Assembly: GCA_900544605.1 (NCBI GenBank)
Contig: UQVP01000025.1
Coordinates: 1 to 12,899 of the forward strand
From: an uncultured Mycoplasmatota bacterium
GTDB taxonomy: Bacteria > Bacillota_I > Bacilli_A > RF39 > UBA660
DNA length: 12,899 bases
Direction of reading: 5' to 3'
The translations under genes were made by a program, and so were the position numbers. The notes under the pieces were generated by a model. It was not told the DNA's origin, did no database searches, and saw only the letters and a program-made list of their open reading frames with translations. How positions within the stretch are numbered: the stretch's first letter is position 1; each line of letters opens with the position of its first letter. Shown here in pieces: positions 6,387-12,899 of this stretch.

Positions 6387-8570
6387 TTACAAATTAATAT
6401 TTTTAATATCATTTTCATCAAAAATGTTATATCTAATAGAATTTATTCCTAATTTATAAAAGTTAATCTTATTCATATTTAATATTTGACTATTATATAT
6501 ATACATTAAATGCTTCTTTTCTTTTACAGGATAAAGTTTCTTATAACGATCTTTTAAAAATAGATTATCATTATTATATAAACTATTTAAACTAAATTTA
6601 CTAATCATCATTTCTTGTCTACCATAAATAATAACTTCTAAATTAGGATTTTTATGATATCTTTTTTTATAACCATCAACTATTTCTTTTATTTCATCTA
6701 AAGTAAGTTCATAAGACAAAGTAACTTTTTTTACTCCTAAATTATGTAATAAAGAAACCGTATAGGAATTAGTTACGTTTAAAGAAAAATCACTATTATC
6801 TATATTTTTATAATCCAGACTACCAATTTCTCCAATCATAACAGGATTATTATAAGCTACATATTGATAATTAACACGAGGAATCTTAAAAACAAGACGC
6901 TTATCATCTAACTTCATTAAATTTATGTCATCAGTATAAATCTTATCAACATTTATTTTTTTTACTTTTTCATAAAGGCTTCCATCTTCAATTAGAATTG
7001 TTTTTTCTAGTTTATCACTAACACTTACTACATTAAATACAACTTCTTTTTTTTGATATTTGATTTCATACTGACGTTTTTTTATTAATAAATCAATAGC
7101 TTTTCTTCTTATATCATTTAAATCTTTATTATTAACATAAATATTACTATCTTTTTCTATAGTTAGTTTATTAATAACAAATGGTGTATTACCTAATTTA
7201 TTTAGTTGTTTTTTTATTAATTCTTGTGTTAAAGGAGCTTTTAAAGATTCTTCTACTTTAACTCCTTTAATAGAAACAAAATTTATTCCATCGCTAATTT
7301 CTAATACAATTTCTTGATTTTTTCTTAAAATAATTTTCATTTCTATTTTGACTTTTCTACTTATTGTACTAATATATTTTTTTAAATTTTCTAACTGTTT
7401 GATATCCGTAGTTTTTACCATCAAACTATTATCAGCAATTTTCTTATCTACTTTTAAAGTAACTATATCCCCTTTTTTAGCACTCTTTACTCGATTTTTA
7501 TCTACCACCATAGTTGTAACAACAAATCCATAATCAGTATCAATAAACCTAATACCATCACCAATATTTAAATCATCATCTAATTTTATTTTAATTAAAT
7601 TATTGTTACTCTTAATTACCCTACCTATAGGAATACCCAAATGATTAGGTCGATAATCATTCGTTATTTTATCATTTGTTTCATTAAATAAAAAACCTTT
7701 TGTAAAGTCACGATTAAAAATCTTTTTTAATTCTTTTATATCATTTTCTGTAATATTTACCTTCCCTGTTTCAAAGTAAGAATCAATAGCTTTACGATAT
7801 AATGATACTACCAAATAAACATATTCAGCTCTTTTCATTCTTCCTTCTATTTTAAAACTATCAATACCACTTTCTATTAGTTTATCAATATTGTTCAAAG
7901 TATATAAATCTTTAGTACTTAGAGGATAACTATTTTTATTTAACTTTTTATTATTTTTATCAATAACATCAAAAGGAAGACGACATGTTCCTGCACACAT
8001 TCCTCTATTACCGCTTCTACCACCAATTAAACTACTCATTAAGCATTGTCCTGAATAGCTAATACAAAGCGCACCATGAACAAAAACTTCTAACTCTAAA
8101 GAAGTCTTTTTTCTAATTTCCTTTATTAACTCAATATTAGTTTCACGTGCTAGAACAACTCTTTTTATTCCTAATTTTTCACAAATCTTAACACCATTAA
8201 GGTTATGAATATGCATCTGTGTTGAAGCATGTATTTCTAAATTTGGATAAGTTTTTCTTATTAAATCTAACATTCCTAAATCTTGAACAATAACAGCATC
8301 TACGTTATTTTGATGTAAAAAATCAATATAATTCATAAATCTATTTACTTCATTTTCTTTAATTAAAGTATTAACTGTAACATAAACTTTGACACCATAA
8401 ACATGACAAAGTGAAATAGCAGATACTAATTCATCTAAATCAAAATTTGGAGCAAAATTACGTGCCCCAAAAGAATAACCACTAAGATAAACTGCATCAC
8501 ACCCCGCATTAAGCGCTGCTATTAAAGCTCCTTTTGAACCTACGGGCGCTAATAACTCTGGCTTTTTCAT
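6387..8570 (-). CDS. U32-family protein (RlhA/TrhP-like) with DUF3656-type middle and C-terminal extension
   Basis: A 727-residue protein. The N-terminal barrel (1 to about 300) begins KPELLAPVGS and has the U32 signature EVFVHGALCISYSGQC at 161-176. C169, C176, C192 and C196 are placed as in relatives thought to hold an iron-sulfur cluster. Residues about 375-495 match the position of the DUF3656 region, and about 590-690 look like a second barrel-type segment (LGVKKVTLSYELTLDEI, LEVIIYGR). Known relatives hydroxylate RNA: TrhP makes ho5U34 in tRNA and RlhA modifies C2501 of 23S rRNA. Some members are called collagenases, which is less likely here. In the C-terminal segment, YGRQEMMISKFSLN lacks the cysteine I expect after MVTK/MTSE-type motifs. 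The ATG at 8568-8570 follows GGAGGT at 8575-8580. A terminator-like hairpin separates it from the pilin gene by only about ten bases. Confidence 0.88.
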   Translation of the reverse strand: MKKPELLAPVGSKGALIAALNAGCDAVYLSGYSFGARNFAPNFDLDELVSAISLCHVYGVKVYVTVNTLIKENEVNRFMNYIDFLHQNNVDAVIVQDLGMLDLIRKTYPNLEIHASTQMHIHNLNGVKICEKLGIKRVVLARETNIELIKEIRKKTSLELEVFVHGALCISYSGQCLMSSLIGGRSGNRGMCAGTCRLPFDVIDKNNKKLNKNSYPLSTKDLYTLNNIDKLIESGIDSFKIEGRMKRAEYVYLVVSLYRKAIDSYFETGKVNITENDIKELKKIFNRDFTKGFLFNETNDKITNDYRPNHLGIPIGRVIKSNNNLIKIKLDDDLNIGDGIRFIDTDYGFVVTTMVVDKNRVKSAKKGDIVTLKVDKKIADNSLMVKTTDIKQLENLKKYISTISRKVKIEMKIILRKNQEIVLEISDGINFVSIKGVKVEESLKAPLTQELIKKQLNKLGNTPFVINKLTIEKDSNIYVNNKDLNDIRRKAIDLLIKKRQYEIKYQKKEVVFNVVSVSDKLEKTILIEDGSLYEKVKKINVDKIYTDDINLMKLDDKRLVFKIPRVNYQYVAYNNPVMIGEIGSLDYKNIDNSDFSLNVTNSYTVSLLHNLGVKKVTLSYELTLDEIKEIVDGYKKRYHKNPNLEVIIYGRQEMMISKFSLNSLYNNDNLFLKDRYKKLYPVKEKKHLMYIYNSQILNMNKINFYKLGINSIRYNIFDENDIKNINL

Positions 8571-8581
8571 TTTTACCTCCT

Positions 8582-8604
8582 AAAAAAGTTGCTAATGGCA
8601 ACTT
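8582..8604 (-). terminator. Terminator or attenuator between pilin and U32 genes
   Basis: On the minus strand AAGTTGC, a 5-base loop and GCAACTT form a perfect 7-bp stem followed by TTTTTT. The loop side contains the pilin TAG stop (8592-8594), and the T-run ends just before the U32 ribosome site. No promoter is visible between hairpin and U32 start, so the U32 gene probably depends on read-through. Confidence 0.7.
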
Positions 8605-8960
8605 GTAACATCTTTATATATATCATAAGTATAAACAAATTTATTTGTTTTATATTCTATTTTAATACATCCTTTTACTTCTTCATTAGTATCTGGATCT
8701 ATAATATCTTTATTTTCTAACAAACCACTTCTTTTTAATGTTTCAATAGTTAAATAATAAGGTTTGGTCTCACTTAAAGATTCTGTATTTTGTGCTCCCC
8801 ACATTCTAGCAACATTTTCTAATGATTCCTTTTGACTTTTTGAAATATTTTCACTTGATTCAATAAAAGTATCATTAATTATAGGATATATTATAAGTGC
8901 TAATATACCTAATATTACTATTACCCCTATTAATTCAATCAATGTAAACCCTCGTTTCAT
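8592..8960 (-). CDS. Type IV pilin-like (pseudopilin) protein
   Basis: A small surface or export protein of 122 residues. The class III signal is clear: MKRG then FTLIEL, with processing expected after G4 and the conserved glutamate at E9, followed by a hydrophobic helix to about residue 29. The soluble part has two cysteines (about 97 and 121) that could form a disulfide. In known systems a prepilin peptidase cleaves and N-methylates such proteins and they assemble into pili, competence pseudopili or secretion pseudopili. No assembly ATPase, platform protein or peptidase is in the window, so this is an orphan pilin. The ATG at 8958-8960 follows AGGTGAT at about 8966-8972, and a promoter lies directly upstream. 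Confidence 0.85.
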   Translation of the reverse strand: MKRGFTLIELIGVIVILGILALIIYPIINDTFIESSENISKSQKESLENVARMWGAQNTESLSETKPYYLTIETLKRSGLLENKDIIDPDTNEEVKGCIKIEYKTNKFVYTYDIYKDVTSCH

Positions 8961-8978
8961 ATTTTATCACCTAAAAAA

Positions 8979-9007
8979 ATTATAATATAATTTTTATAAA
9001 AACACAA
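8979..9007 (-). promoter_or_regulatory. Promoter of the pilin-U32-YihY unit
   Basis: TTGTGT (9002-9007) and consensus TATAAT (8979-8984) are 17 bases apart on the minus strand. Transcription would start only a few bases before the pilin ribosome site. Confidence 0.7.
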
Positions 9008-9010
9008 GAA

Positions 9011-9039
9011 AAGAAATAATCATTTTGCGATTATTTCTT
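9011..9039 (-). terminator. Terminator of the rnhB operon
   Basis: A perfect 11-bp stem (AAGAAATAATC at 9011-9021 with its complement at 9029-9039) closes a 7-base loop. The following minus-strand bases are T-rich but interrupted (TTCTTGTGTTTTT), so the U-tract is weak. It adjoins the -35 of the pilin promoter. Confidence 0.65.
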
Positions 9040-9084
9040 AAAGTGAGTAAGGAGTGTATTTATTCTAATTTATATTTTTATACA

Positions 9085-9111
9085 TTAATTTTTTCTTACT
9101 TTTCTATTCAT
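9085..9111 (-). CDS. Possible 8-codon ORF (MNRKVRKN) with a near-perfect ribosome site
   Basis: GGAGGTGATA stands directly before an ATG at 9109-9111, matching the anti-Shine-Dalgarno sequence over at least nine bases at ideal spacing. The frame closes after eight codons (five of the eight residues are Lys, Arg or Asn after the first). No other frame extends it. It could be a tiny peptide, a leader peptide with nothing obvious to regulate, or the remnant of a deleted gene. The rest of 9040-9176 shows no other gene. Confidence 0.3.
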   Translation of the reverse strand: MNRKVRKN

Positions 9112-9176
9112 TATCACCTCCACTATATTAATAGTACCAGACAATTATGAATTTTTTTTGTTAGAAATGTGAAATT

Positions 9177-9878
9177 TTATAATTTAGTTCCACATAAGAA
9201 ACAAGTTGTAGCAGTTAAAGATAATGGTGCGCCACAATTAGGACATACTTTTTTACCATCTTCATTAATCTTTACTTCTTCTTTTGGTTCTTCTTTTTTC
9301 TCCACAACTACTTCTTTTGGTTTTAAATCTTCTGGATTTATTTCATGGATTTTTGCTTTAATAGGTTCATCTGAAGAACCAAATATTGATAACTTTTTAG
9401 AATTATTTAAATTTTCTACCTTACTAGCTGAAATATCAGGAATAGTCTTATCATCATCAATATCTATTATTTCAATATTATCATCTTTTTTTATTTCATT
9501 GTTTATACCTTCATCATAAATAGATGTAGTATTAACTTTATTTTTTTCATCTATATATTCATTATTTACAAGCTCCATTAAATCTTCATGTAAATCTTTT
9601 TTTTGTAAATTTACCGTTTTTATATTAGGATTTAATTCTTCATAACCAAAATCATTTTGGTCAACAACAATATCTACTTTTTTTAAATCATGTGCTTTAT
9701 ATTTAGGAACATTAGAATAATCTTTTGGTTTATATACATAATCATCATATGAATCATCAACAACTTTTTTTTGTGAATTATCTTTAGTGTTAAATAAAGA
9801 TTTTTGATCATCCAAATAAGAGTTTGTATTTATATTTGAAGCCGTTTTAGCCGCATCTCTATTAAAAAATAATCCCAT
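9177..9878 (-). CDS. Acidic, low-complexity protein with C-terminal zinc ribbon
   Basis: A 233-residue protein of unknown function. Residues 1 to about 205 are hydrophilic, rich in Asp, Asn, Lys and Glu, with no signal peptide or membrane helix and probably largely disordered. The last 25 residues form a zinc ribbon: C212 and C215 (CPNC), then C226 and C229 (CFLC). Such ribbons commonly mediate protein or nucleic-acid contacts. The start at 9878 (MGLFFNRD) has AGGAGG at 9885-9890. It lies 18 bases after the Asn-rich gene, and the three genes from rnhB seem to form one operon ending at 9011-9039. I do not recognise a named family for the long part. Confidence 0.8.
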   Translation of the reverse strand: MGLFFNRDAAKTASNINTNSYLDDQKSLFNTKDNSQKKVVDDSYDDYVYKPKDYSNVPKYKAHDLKKVDIVVDQNDFGYEELNPNIKTVNLQKKDLHEDLMELVNNEYIDEKNKVNTTSIYDEGINNEIKKDDNIEIIDIDDDKTIPDISASKVENLNNSKKLSIFGSSDEPIKAKIHEINPEDLKPKEVVVEKKEEPKEEVKINEDGKKVCPNCGAPLSLTATTCFLCGTKL

Positions 9879-9896
9879 TTTATTCCTCCTTATAAT

Positions 9897-10160
9897 TTAA
9901 TCTCTATTAATATTACGCATACTATTTATTTTATTTCTAAAATCAGTAGCGTGATTAAAATCATTTTGATTTGGTATATCTGTTTTTCTTTCCATCATTT
10001 TATTTTCAAAATTACGATATTTAACATTATTCATTTCTTCTTTAACTTGTTCAACTGTTTTACGTCCCATTTTCGCATAATTGCTAAATGTCCCATTATT
10101 ATAATTGCTATTACTACTATTATTATTCATAAAAGGATTTTTTTGAAAACTATTATTCAT
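9897..10160 (-). CDS. Small Asn-rich protein of unknown function
   Basis: An 87-residue hydrophilic protein. The first 30 residues are dominated by Asn and Ser (PFMNNNSSNSN); the rest is basic with a likely short helix (TVEQVKEEMNNVKYRNFENKMMER). There is no membrane segment and no motif I recognise. The ATG at 10158-10160 follows GGAGGT at 10166-10171 and overlaps the rnhB stop by 8 bases, which is strong support that it is translated. Context only says that it is coexpressed with RNase HII and the zinc-ribbon protein. Confidence 0.72.
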   Translation of the reverse strand: MNNSFQKNPFMNNNSSNSNYNNGTFSNYAKMGRKTVEQVKEEMNNVKYRNFENKMMERKTDIPNQNDFNHATDFRNKINSMRNINRD

Positions 10161-10782
10161 GTTCTACCTCCAAAATTTCTTTTACTGGGCCATAACTTTT
10201 ACGGTATCCTTCAATTAATCCATATTTATGGATTGCCTCCAAATGTTTTTTAGTAGGATATCCTTTGTGTGAAGCAAAACCATATTCTGGATATAATTTA
10301 TCTAAATCATACATCATCTTATCTCTTGTTACCTTTGCCATTACACTAGCTGCGGCAATACTAATACTTTTAGCGTCACCCTTAATAATTGATGTTGTTT
10401 CTATATCTATACTAATAGGCATCGCATCAATTAAAACATGTTCTAAAGGTATTTTCTTTTCAACTTCTTTTATAGCTCTAATCATAGCTTGTCTACTAGC
10501 TTCATAAATATTCATTTCATCTATTTCTTCTGGTGTACACATTCCTATCGCATAACAAACTGCATGTTCTTTAATATATTCATAAAACAAATTCCTTTTC
10601 TTTTCATTTAACTTTTTAGAATCAGTTAAACCTTCCAATTTAAAATCTTTAGGAAGTACTACACATGCTGTTACAACAGGACCAATAAGAGGACCCCTTC
10701 CTACTTCATCCACTCCACCTATATATTTTAAACCTTTATCATATAATTCATTTTCATATTTGTATAAATCAATCTCTTCCAT
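10153..10782 (-). CDS. rnhB: Ribonuclease HII
   Basis: A cytoplasmic nuclease that cuts the RNA strand of RNA-DNA hybrids and removes single ribonucleotides from DNA. The 209 residues match a short-form RNase HII. The DEDD metal site is complete: D25 and E26 (GVDEVGRG), D119 (VLIDAM) and D136 (KGDAKS), followed by SIAAASVMAKVTRD at 141-154. The conserved DSKKL is at 54-58. The ATG at 10780-10782 has only a weak upstream site (GTGATA) and lies about 14 bases from its extended -10, so the leader is very short. It heads the operon with the Asn-rich and zinc-ribbon genes. Confidence 0.95.
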   Translation of the reverse strand: MEEIDLYKYENELYDKGLKYIGGVDEVGRGPLIGPVVTACVVLPKDFKLEGLTDSKKLNEKKRNLFYEYIKEHAVCYAIGMCTPEEIDEMNIYEASRQAMIRAIKEVEKKIPLEHVLIDAMPISIDIETTSIIKGDAKSISIAAASVMAKVTRDKMMYDLDKLYPEYGFASHKGYPTKKHLEAIHKYGLIEGYRKSYGPVKEILEVEHE

Positions 10783-10796
10783 ATTATCACATTACC

Positions 10797-10804
10797 ATTA
10801 TAGC
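10797..10804 (-). promoter_or_regulatory. Extended -10 promoter of rnhB
   Basis: TGCTATAAT reads on the minus strand at 10797-10805, a consensus -10 with the upstream TG of extended promoters. No good -35 is visible at 17 bases. The motif is the left half of an inverted repeat shared with the divergent promoter. Confidence 0.65.
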
Positions 10805-10820
10805 AGATAAAGAAGAAATG

Positions 10821-10829
10821 TGCTATAAT
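10821..10829 (+). promoter_or_regulatory. Extended -10 promoter of the radical SAM gene
   Basis: TGCTATAAT on the plus strand gives a consensus extended -10 without a clear -35. Transcription would begin near 10836, which makes an ATG at 10834 unusable and favours the start at 10846. Confidence 0.65.
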
Positions 10830-10845
10830 TTACATGGTGATTTAC

Positions 10846-11778
10846 ATGAATTTTAAATATAGTGATACAAATAAGCGCTACCACACCCTAGATTATTTCT
10901 ATAAACATAAATTTAATAGTAAAGTATTTAAAGTTAGTTTAAATGCAGGTTTTACATGTCCAAACATTGATGGAAAAGTTGGACATGGTGGATGTATTTA
11001 CTGTTCTTCTTTAGGTAGTGGTGAATTTGCTGGTAATAAAAACGATAATCTTATCACACAATTTAATCAAGTTAAAGATATGATTTCAAAAAAATGGCCT
11101 AACAGTTTATATATTGGTTACTTTCAAGCTAATACTAATACATATGCTCCTGTTAATATTTTAAAAGAAAAATATGAAACTATCTTAAAACTAGATAAAG
11201 TAGTTGGCTTAAACATTGCAACAAGAGCTGATAGTATAACAGATGAATGTTTAGATTACTTAGAAGAATTAAGTAAAAAAACATATCTTACCATTGAACT
11301 TGGTTTACAAACAATTCATGAAAATACTTCTAAACTTATAAATAGATGTCACACCCTAGAATGTTTTTATGAAATGGTTAAAAATTTAAGAGCAAGAAAT
11401 ATAAATGTCGTTGTTCACATTATTAATGGTCTTCCATTTGAAACCAAAGATATGATGATAGAAACTGTAAAATATTTAAATAATTTAGATATACAAGGAA
11501 TTAAAATTCATATGTTAAGTATCTTAAAAAATACTGCCCTAGAAAATTTATATCATAAAACTAATTTTCATATTTTAACAAAAGAAGAATACGTTGATAT
11601 AGTATGTGACCAATTAGAATATTTAAGACCAGAAATAGTTATTAATCGTATTACTGGTGATCCTAAAAAAGAAGATTTAGTAGAACCAAACTGGTTAATA
11701 AAAAAATTTTGTGTTCTAAATGATATAGATAAAGAATTACAAAGAAGAAATTCTTACCAAGGAATTAAATTAAAATAA
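10846..11778 (+). CDS. Radical SAM protein, YhcC/YtqA (TIGR01212) family
   Basis: A 310-residue protein with the family's cluster motif C38-x11-C50-x2-C53 (GFTCPNIDGKVGHGGCIYC), where the cysteines bind a 4Fe-4S cluster that cleaves S-adenosylmethionine. The SAM-domain core continues with YFQANTNTYAP (near 93-103), an LNIATRADS segment and TIELGLQT. The C-terminal VINRITGDP and EPNW are typical of the group. The family resembles Elp3-type enzymes; its substrate is not established and RNA modification is only a guess. An upstream in-frame ATG at 10834 falls at or before the predicted transcription start. The ATG at 10846 has a GGTGAT site (10836-10841) and is preferred. It is divergent from rnhB. 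Confidence 0.9.
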   Translation: MNFKYSDTNKRYHTLDYFYKHKFNSKVFKVSLNAGFTCPNIDGKVGHGGCIYCSSLGSGEFAGNKNDNLITQFNQVKDMISKKWPNSLYIGYFQANTNTYAPVNILKEKYETILKLDKVVGLNIATRADSITDECLDYLEELSKKTYLTIELGLQTIHENTSKLINRCHTLECFYEMVKNLRARNINVVVHIINGLPFETKDMMIETVKYLNNLDIQGIKIHMLSILKNTALENLYHKTNFHILTKEEYVDIVCDQLEYLRPEIVINRITGDPKKEDLVEPNWLIKKFCVLNDIDKELQRRNSYQGIKLK

Positions 11779-11800
11779 GCACACATTACCTACTTTTTCA

Positions 11801-11806
11801 TATAAT
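11801..11806 (+). promoter_or_regulatory. Possible -10 element of the Met/Pro-rich gene
   Basis: TATAAT (in CATATAATTA) precedes the gene by 28 bases. The -35 position holds AGCACA, a poor match. CATATAAT also resembles -10 boxes of sporulation sigma-E type promoters, but no matching -35 is convincing. Confidence 0.4.
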
Positions 11807-11833
11807 TAATTAGAAACGTAAAGGAGTGTGTTT

Positions 11834-12118
11834 ATGAAAAAAGATCGTAATTGTGGTGGAGCTTCATATCCAATCTACCCAACTTATCCTGGAGTAATGC
11901 CTCAAGGAATGATGGGAATGCCTATCCCTGGTATGATGCCAATGAACCCTTATCCAACTCAAACAGTAACACAAACAACAACTACTTCTACCACTATAGA
12001 ACAACAATTATCTAGTTTAAATAATCAAATAAGTAATCTAGAAAGAAGAGTTGCTAATTTAGAAAATTTAATTGGTAGTACAAACAAATATAATAATTCT
12101 AGCTACCAAGTAATGTAA
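11834..12118 (+). CDS. Small Met/Pro/Tyr-rich protein with C-terminal coiled coil
   Basis: A 94-residue protein of unknown function. Residues about 11-43 are rich in Pro, Met, Gly and Tyr with repeated PIYPTYPG- and MMGMPIPGMMP-like units. Residues 44-56 are a Thr/Gln tract, and about 57-84 form a heptad-patterned coiled coil (IEQQLSSLNNQISNLERRV). There is no signal peptide. The composition recalls spore-coat or other assembly-layer proteins, an inference without family proof. An in-frame GTG at 11828 exists, but AAGGAG at 11821-11826 is best spaced for the ATG at 11834. It ends 5 bases before a strong terminator. Confidence 0.75.
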   Translation: MKKDRNCGGASYPIYPTYPGVMPQGMMGMPIPGMMPMNPYPTQTVTQTTTTSTTIEQQLSSLNNQISNLERRVANLENLIGSTNKYNNSSYQVM

Positions 12119-12152
12119 AAAATATCACATCGATTGATGTGATACTTTTTTT
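12117..12152. terminator. Bidirectional terminator between convergent genes
   Basis: A perfect 9-bp stem (TATCACATC at 12123-12131 with GATGTGATA at 12136-12144) closes the loop GATT. On the plus strand it is followed by C and seven T residues; on the minus strand six T residues follow. It serves both the gene ending at 12118 and the one ending at 12151. Confidence 0.92.
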
Positions 12153-12899
12153 AGCTTAAATTAGATTTTGAGATTGTTATTACTGGGCGTACACCGCAAT
12201 AAGTCTCAGTCTCAACGGAAAAATTGAAAGGAAAGAGACTCCCAGAATAGTATACATGCCAAGCACGGTTAGTTTCAGACGTATAGGGAGTTGATGTCCA
12301 ATATCCATATGTTCCAGATGTAAATTTTGTATGACTATTTAACCATGTCGGCAATTTGGGTTCTGTCCCAGAATAATTACTTTCTATCCACTCAATATTC
12401 CCTCCAGCACTTGCTATTTGTTGTCCGGTTGGTAACATAATTTGATCTTCATCTAATTTTGTCCAAGTTGATGTTCTTTCCTTTAATGTCGCTTTAGCAG
12501 TTACTGCTTGAACAGATTCATCTTCATCTTTATGATTTTTACCATCAATTGACCATGCTACTGTAGCTCCTAAATTCATTCCAGCTATCAGTGAAACATT
12601 ATCACCATTTGTTTCTAATACATAAAATATATTTTCTTCTCCGTCTCCTAATTCACAAGTATATGTCACTCCAACATCATATTTACTTGCTGCTTCACTT
12701 GATAACAACCCTACTTCTTCACTTGTGTATGAAGATTCTTGACCAGGATTAGCTTTTCCTGCCCATACTAAAGCAGTTGCCTTCGTAGTATTAGCTTTGC
12801 ACAATACTCCTTTATATGGCTCACTAGCAGTTAGTTTATCATCTTTATATTTTACATTATAATCTCCTACTACTAGTTTTGTTCCATCTTTAGATACTT
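12151..12899 (-). CDS. Surface protein with GVRPVI-type C-terminal domain (5' end beyond the window)
   Basis: The frame is open to the right edge, so this is the last 248 codons of a longer gene; a TTG at 12804 is not its start. The visible part begins with VSKDGTKLVVGDYNVKY and has VTYTCELGDGEENIFYVLE near the middle. It then has LPTGQQIASAGGN and an end module YGYWTSTPYTSETNRAWHV ... YCGVRPVITISKS. I know this pattern from Firmicutes surface proteins that often start with a prepilin signal. The end module recalls the C-type-lectin/formylglycine-enzyme-like fold, so binding at the cell surface is likely but inferred. The last ~120 bases are about 44% GC against roughly 32% just upstream, suggesting a separate origin of that end. 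Confidence 0.78.
   Translation of the reverse strand, partial: VSKDGTKLVVGDYNVKYKDDKLTASEPYKGVLCKANTTKATALVWAGKANPGQESSYTSEEVGLLSSEAASKYDVGVTYTCELGDGEENIFYVLETNGDNVSLIAGMNLGATVAWSIDGKNHKDEDESVQAVTAKATLKERTSTWTKLDEDQIMLPTGQQIASAGGNIEWIESNYSGTEPKLPTWLNSHTKFTSGTYGYWTSTPYTSETNRAWHVYYSGSLFPFNFSVETETYCGVRPVITISKSNLS

Noticed and set aside
6271..6459. Plus-strand ORFs at 6271-6459, 7348-7533, 9169-9519, 9951-10253 and 10265-10507
   Set aside because: Each lies opposite a well-supported minus-strand gene, has a hydrophobic A/T-driven composition and lacks a ribosome site.
12151..12300. A confirmed diversity-generating retroelement variable region
   Set aside because: No template repeat or reverse transcriptase is in the window; only the composition shift is seen, so it stays a hypothesis.
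1..12899. CRISPR array, insertion sequence, prophage or integration site
   Set aside because: No regularly spaced repeats, transposase, integrase or flanking terminal repeats are visible, and the tRNA-Cys gene has no duplicated 3' end nearby.

Overview
The window reads as chromosomal DNA of a low-GC Gram-positive bacterium (Bacillota, Bacilli or Clostridia, possibly an uncultured gut lineage). The reasons are the strong A/T bias, AGGAGG-type ribosome sites, a serine T-box leader, an LtaS-type lipoteichoic acid synthase, and intrinsic terminators with good U-tracts. The genus cannot be fixed from these bases. The standard bacterial code fits. There is no phage, insertion sequence, CRISPR array or resistance gene. 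The content is mostly housekeeping, plus a few poorly known small proteins and a possible structured RNA.

Layout: nearly everything is on the minus strand. (1) From 2462 down to 12: a sigma-A promoter, a T-box leader with a UCU (Ser) specifier, an HD-domain protein related to (p)ppGpp hydrolases, then serS overlapping it by 14 bases, then a terminator. (2) 2512-3005: a small lipoprotein gene broken by at least three frame changes. (3) 3099-3219: tRNA-Cys(GCA) with its own promoter and terminator. (4) 3260-5362: an LtaS-like enzyme with its own promoter. (5) 5367-5525: an intergenic block with several mutually exclusive base pairings, a minus-strand terminator and a plus-strand terminator-like hairpin. 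(6) 9007 down to 5524: a pilin-like protein, a U32-family protein with a C-terminal extension and a YihY/BrkB membrane protein. (7) 10782 down to 9011: rnhB, an Asn-rich small protein, an acidic zinc-ribbon protein, a possible 8-codon ORF and a terminator. (8) 10797-10829: a compact divergent promoter between rnhB and a plus-strand YhcC/YtqA-type radical SAM gene. (9) 11801-12152: a small Met/Pro-rich coiled-coil protein and a bidirectional terminator. (10) 12151-12899: the 3' part of a surface protein whose last ~120 bases are clearly richer in GC.

How the parts fit: uncharged tRNA-Ser should raise transcription of both serS and the HD protein, which links charging of tRNA-Ser to possible alarmone turnover. 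LtaS builds lipoteichoic acid, and the pilin-like and C-terminal GVRP-type proteins are probably displayed at the surface. RNase HII, the U32 protein and the radical SAM protein act on nucleic acids or their modification, the last two by family analogy only. The most unusual items are the block at 5392-5525, the T-box operon that starts with an HD gene, the archaeal/eukaryal-looking SerRS, and the GC-shifted end of the surface protein.
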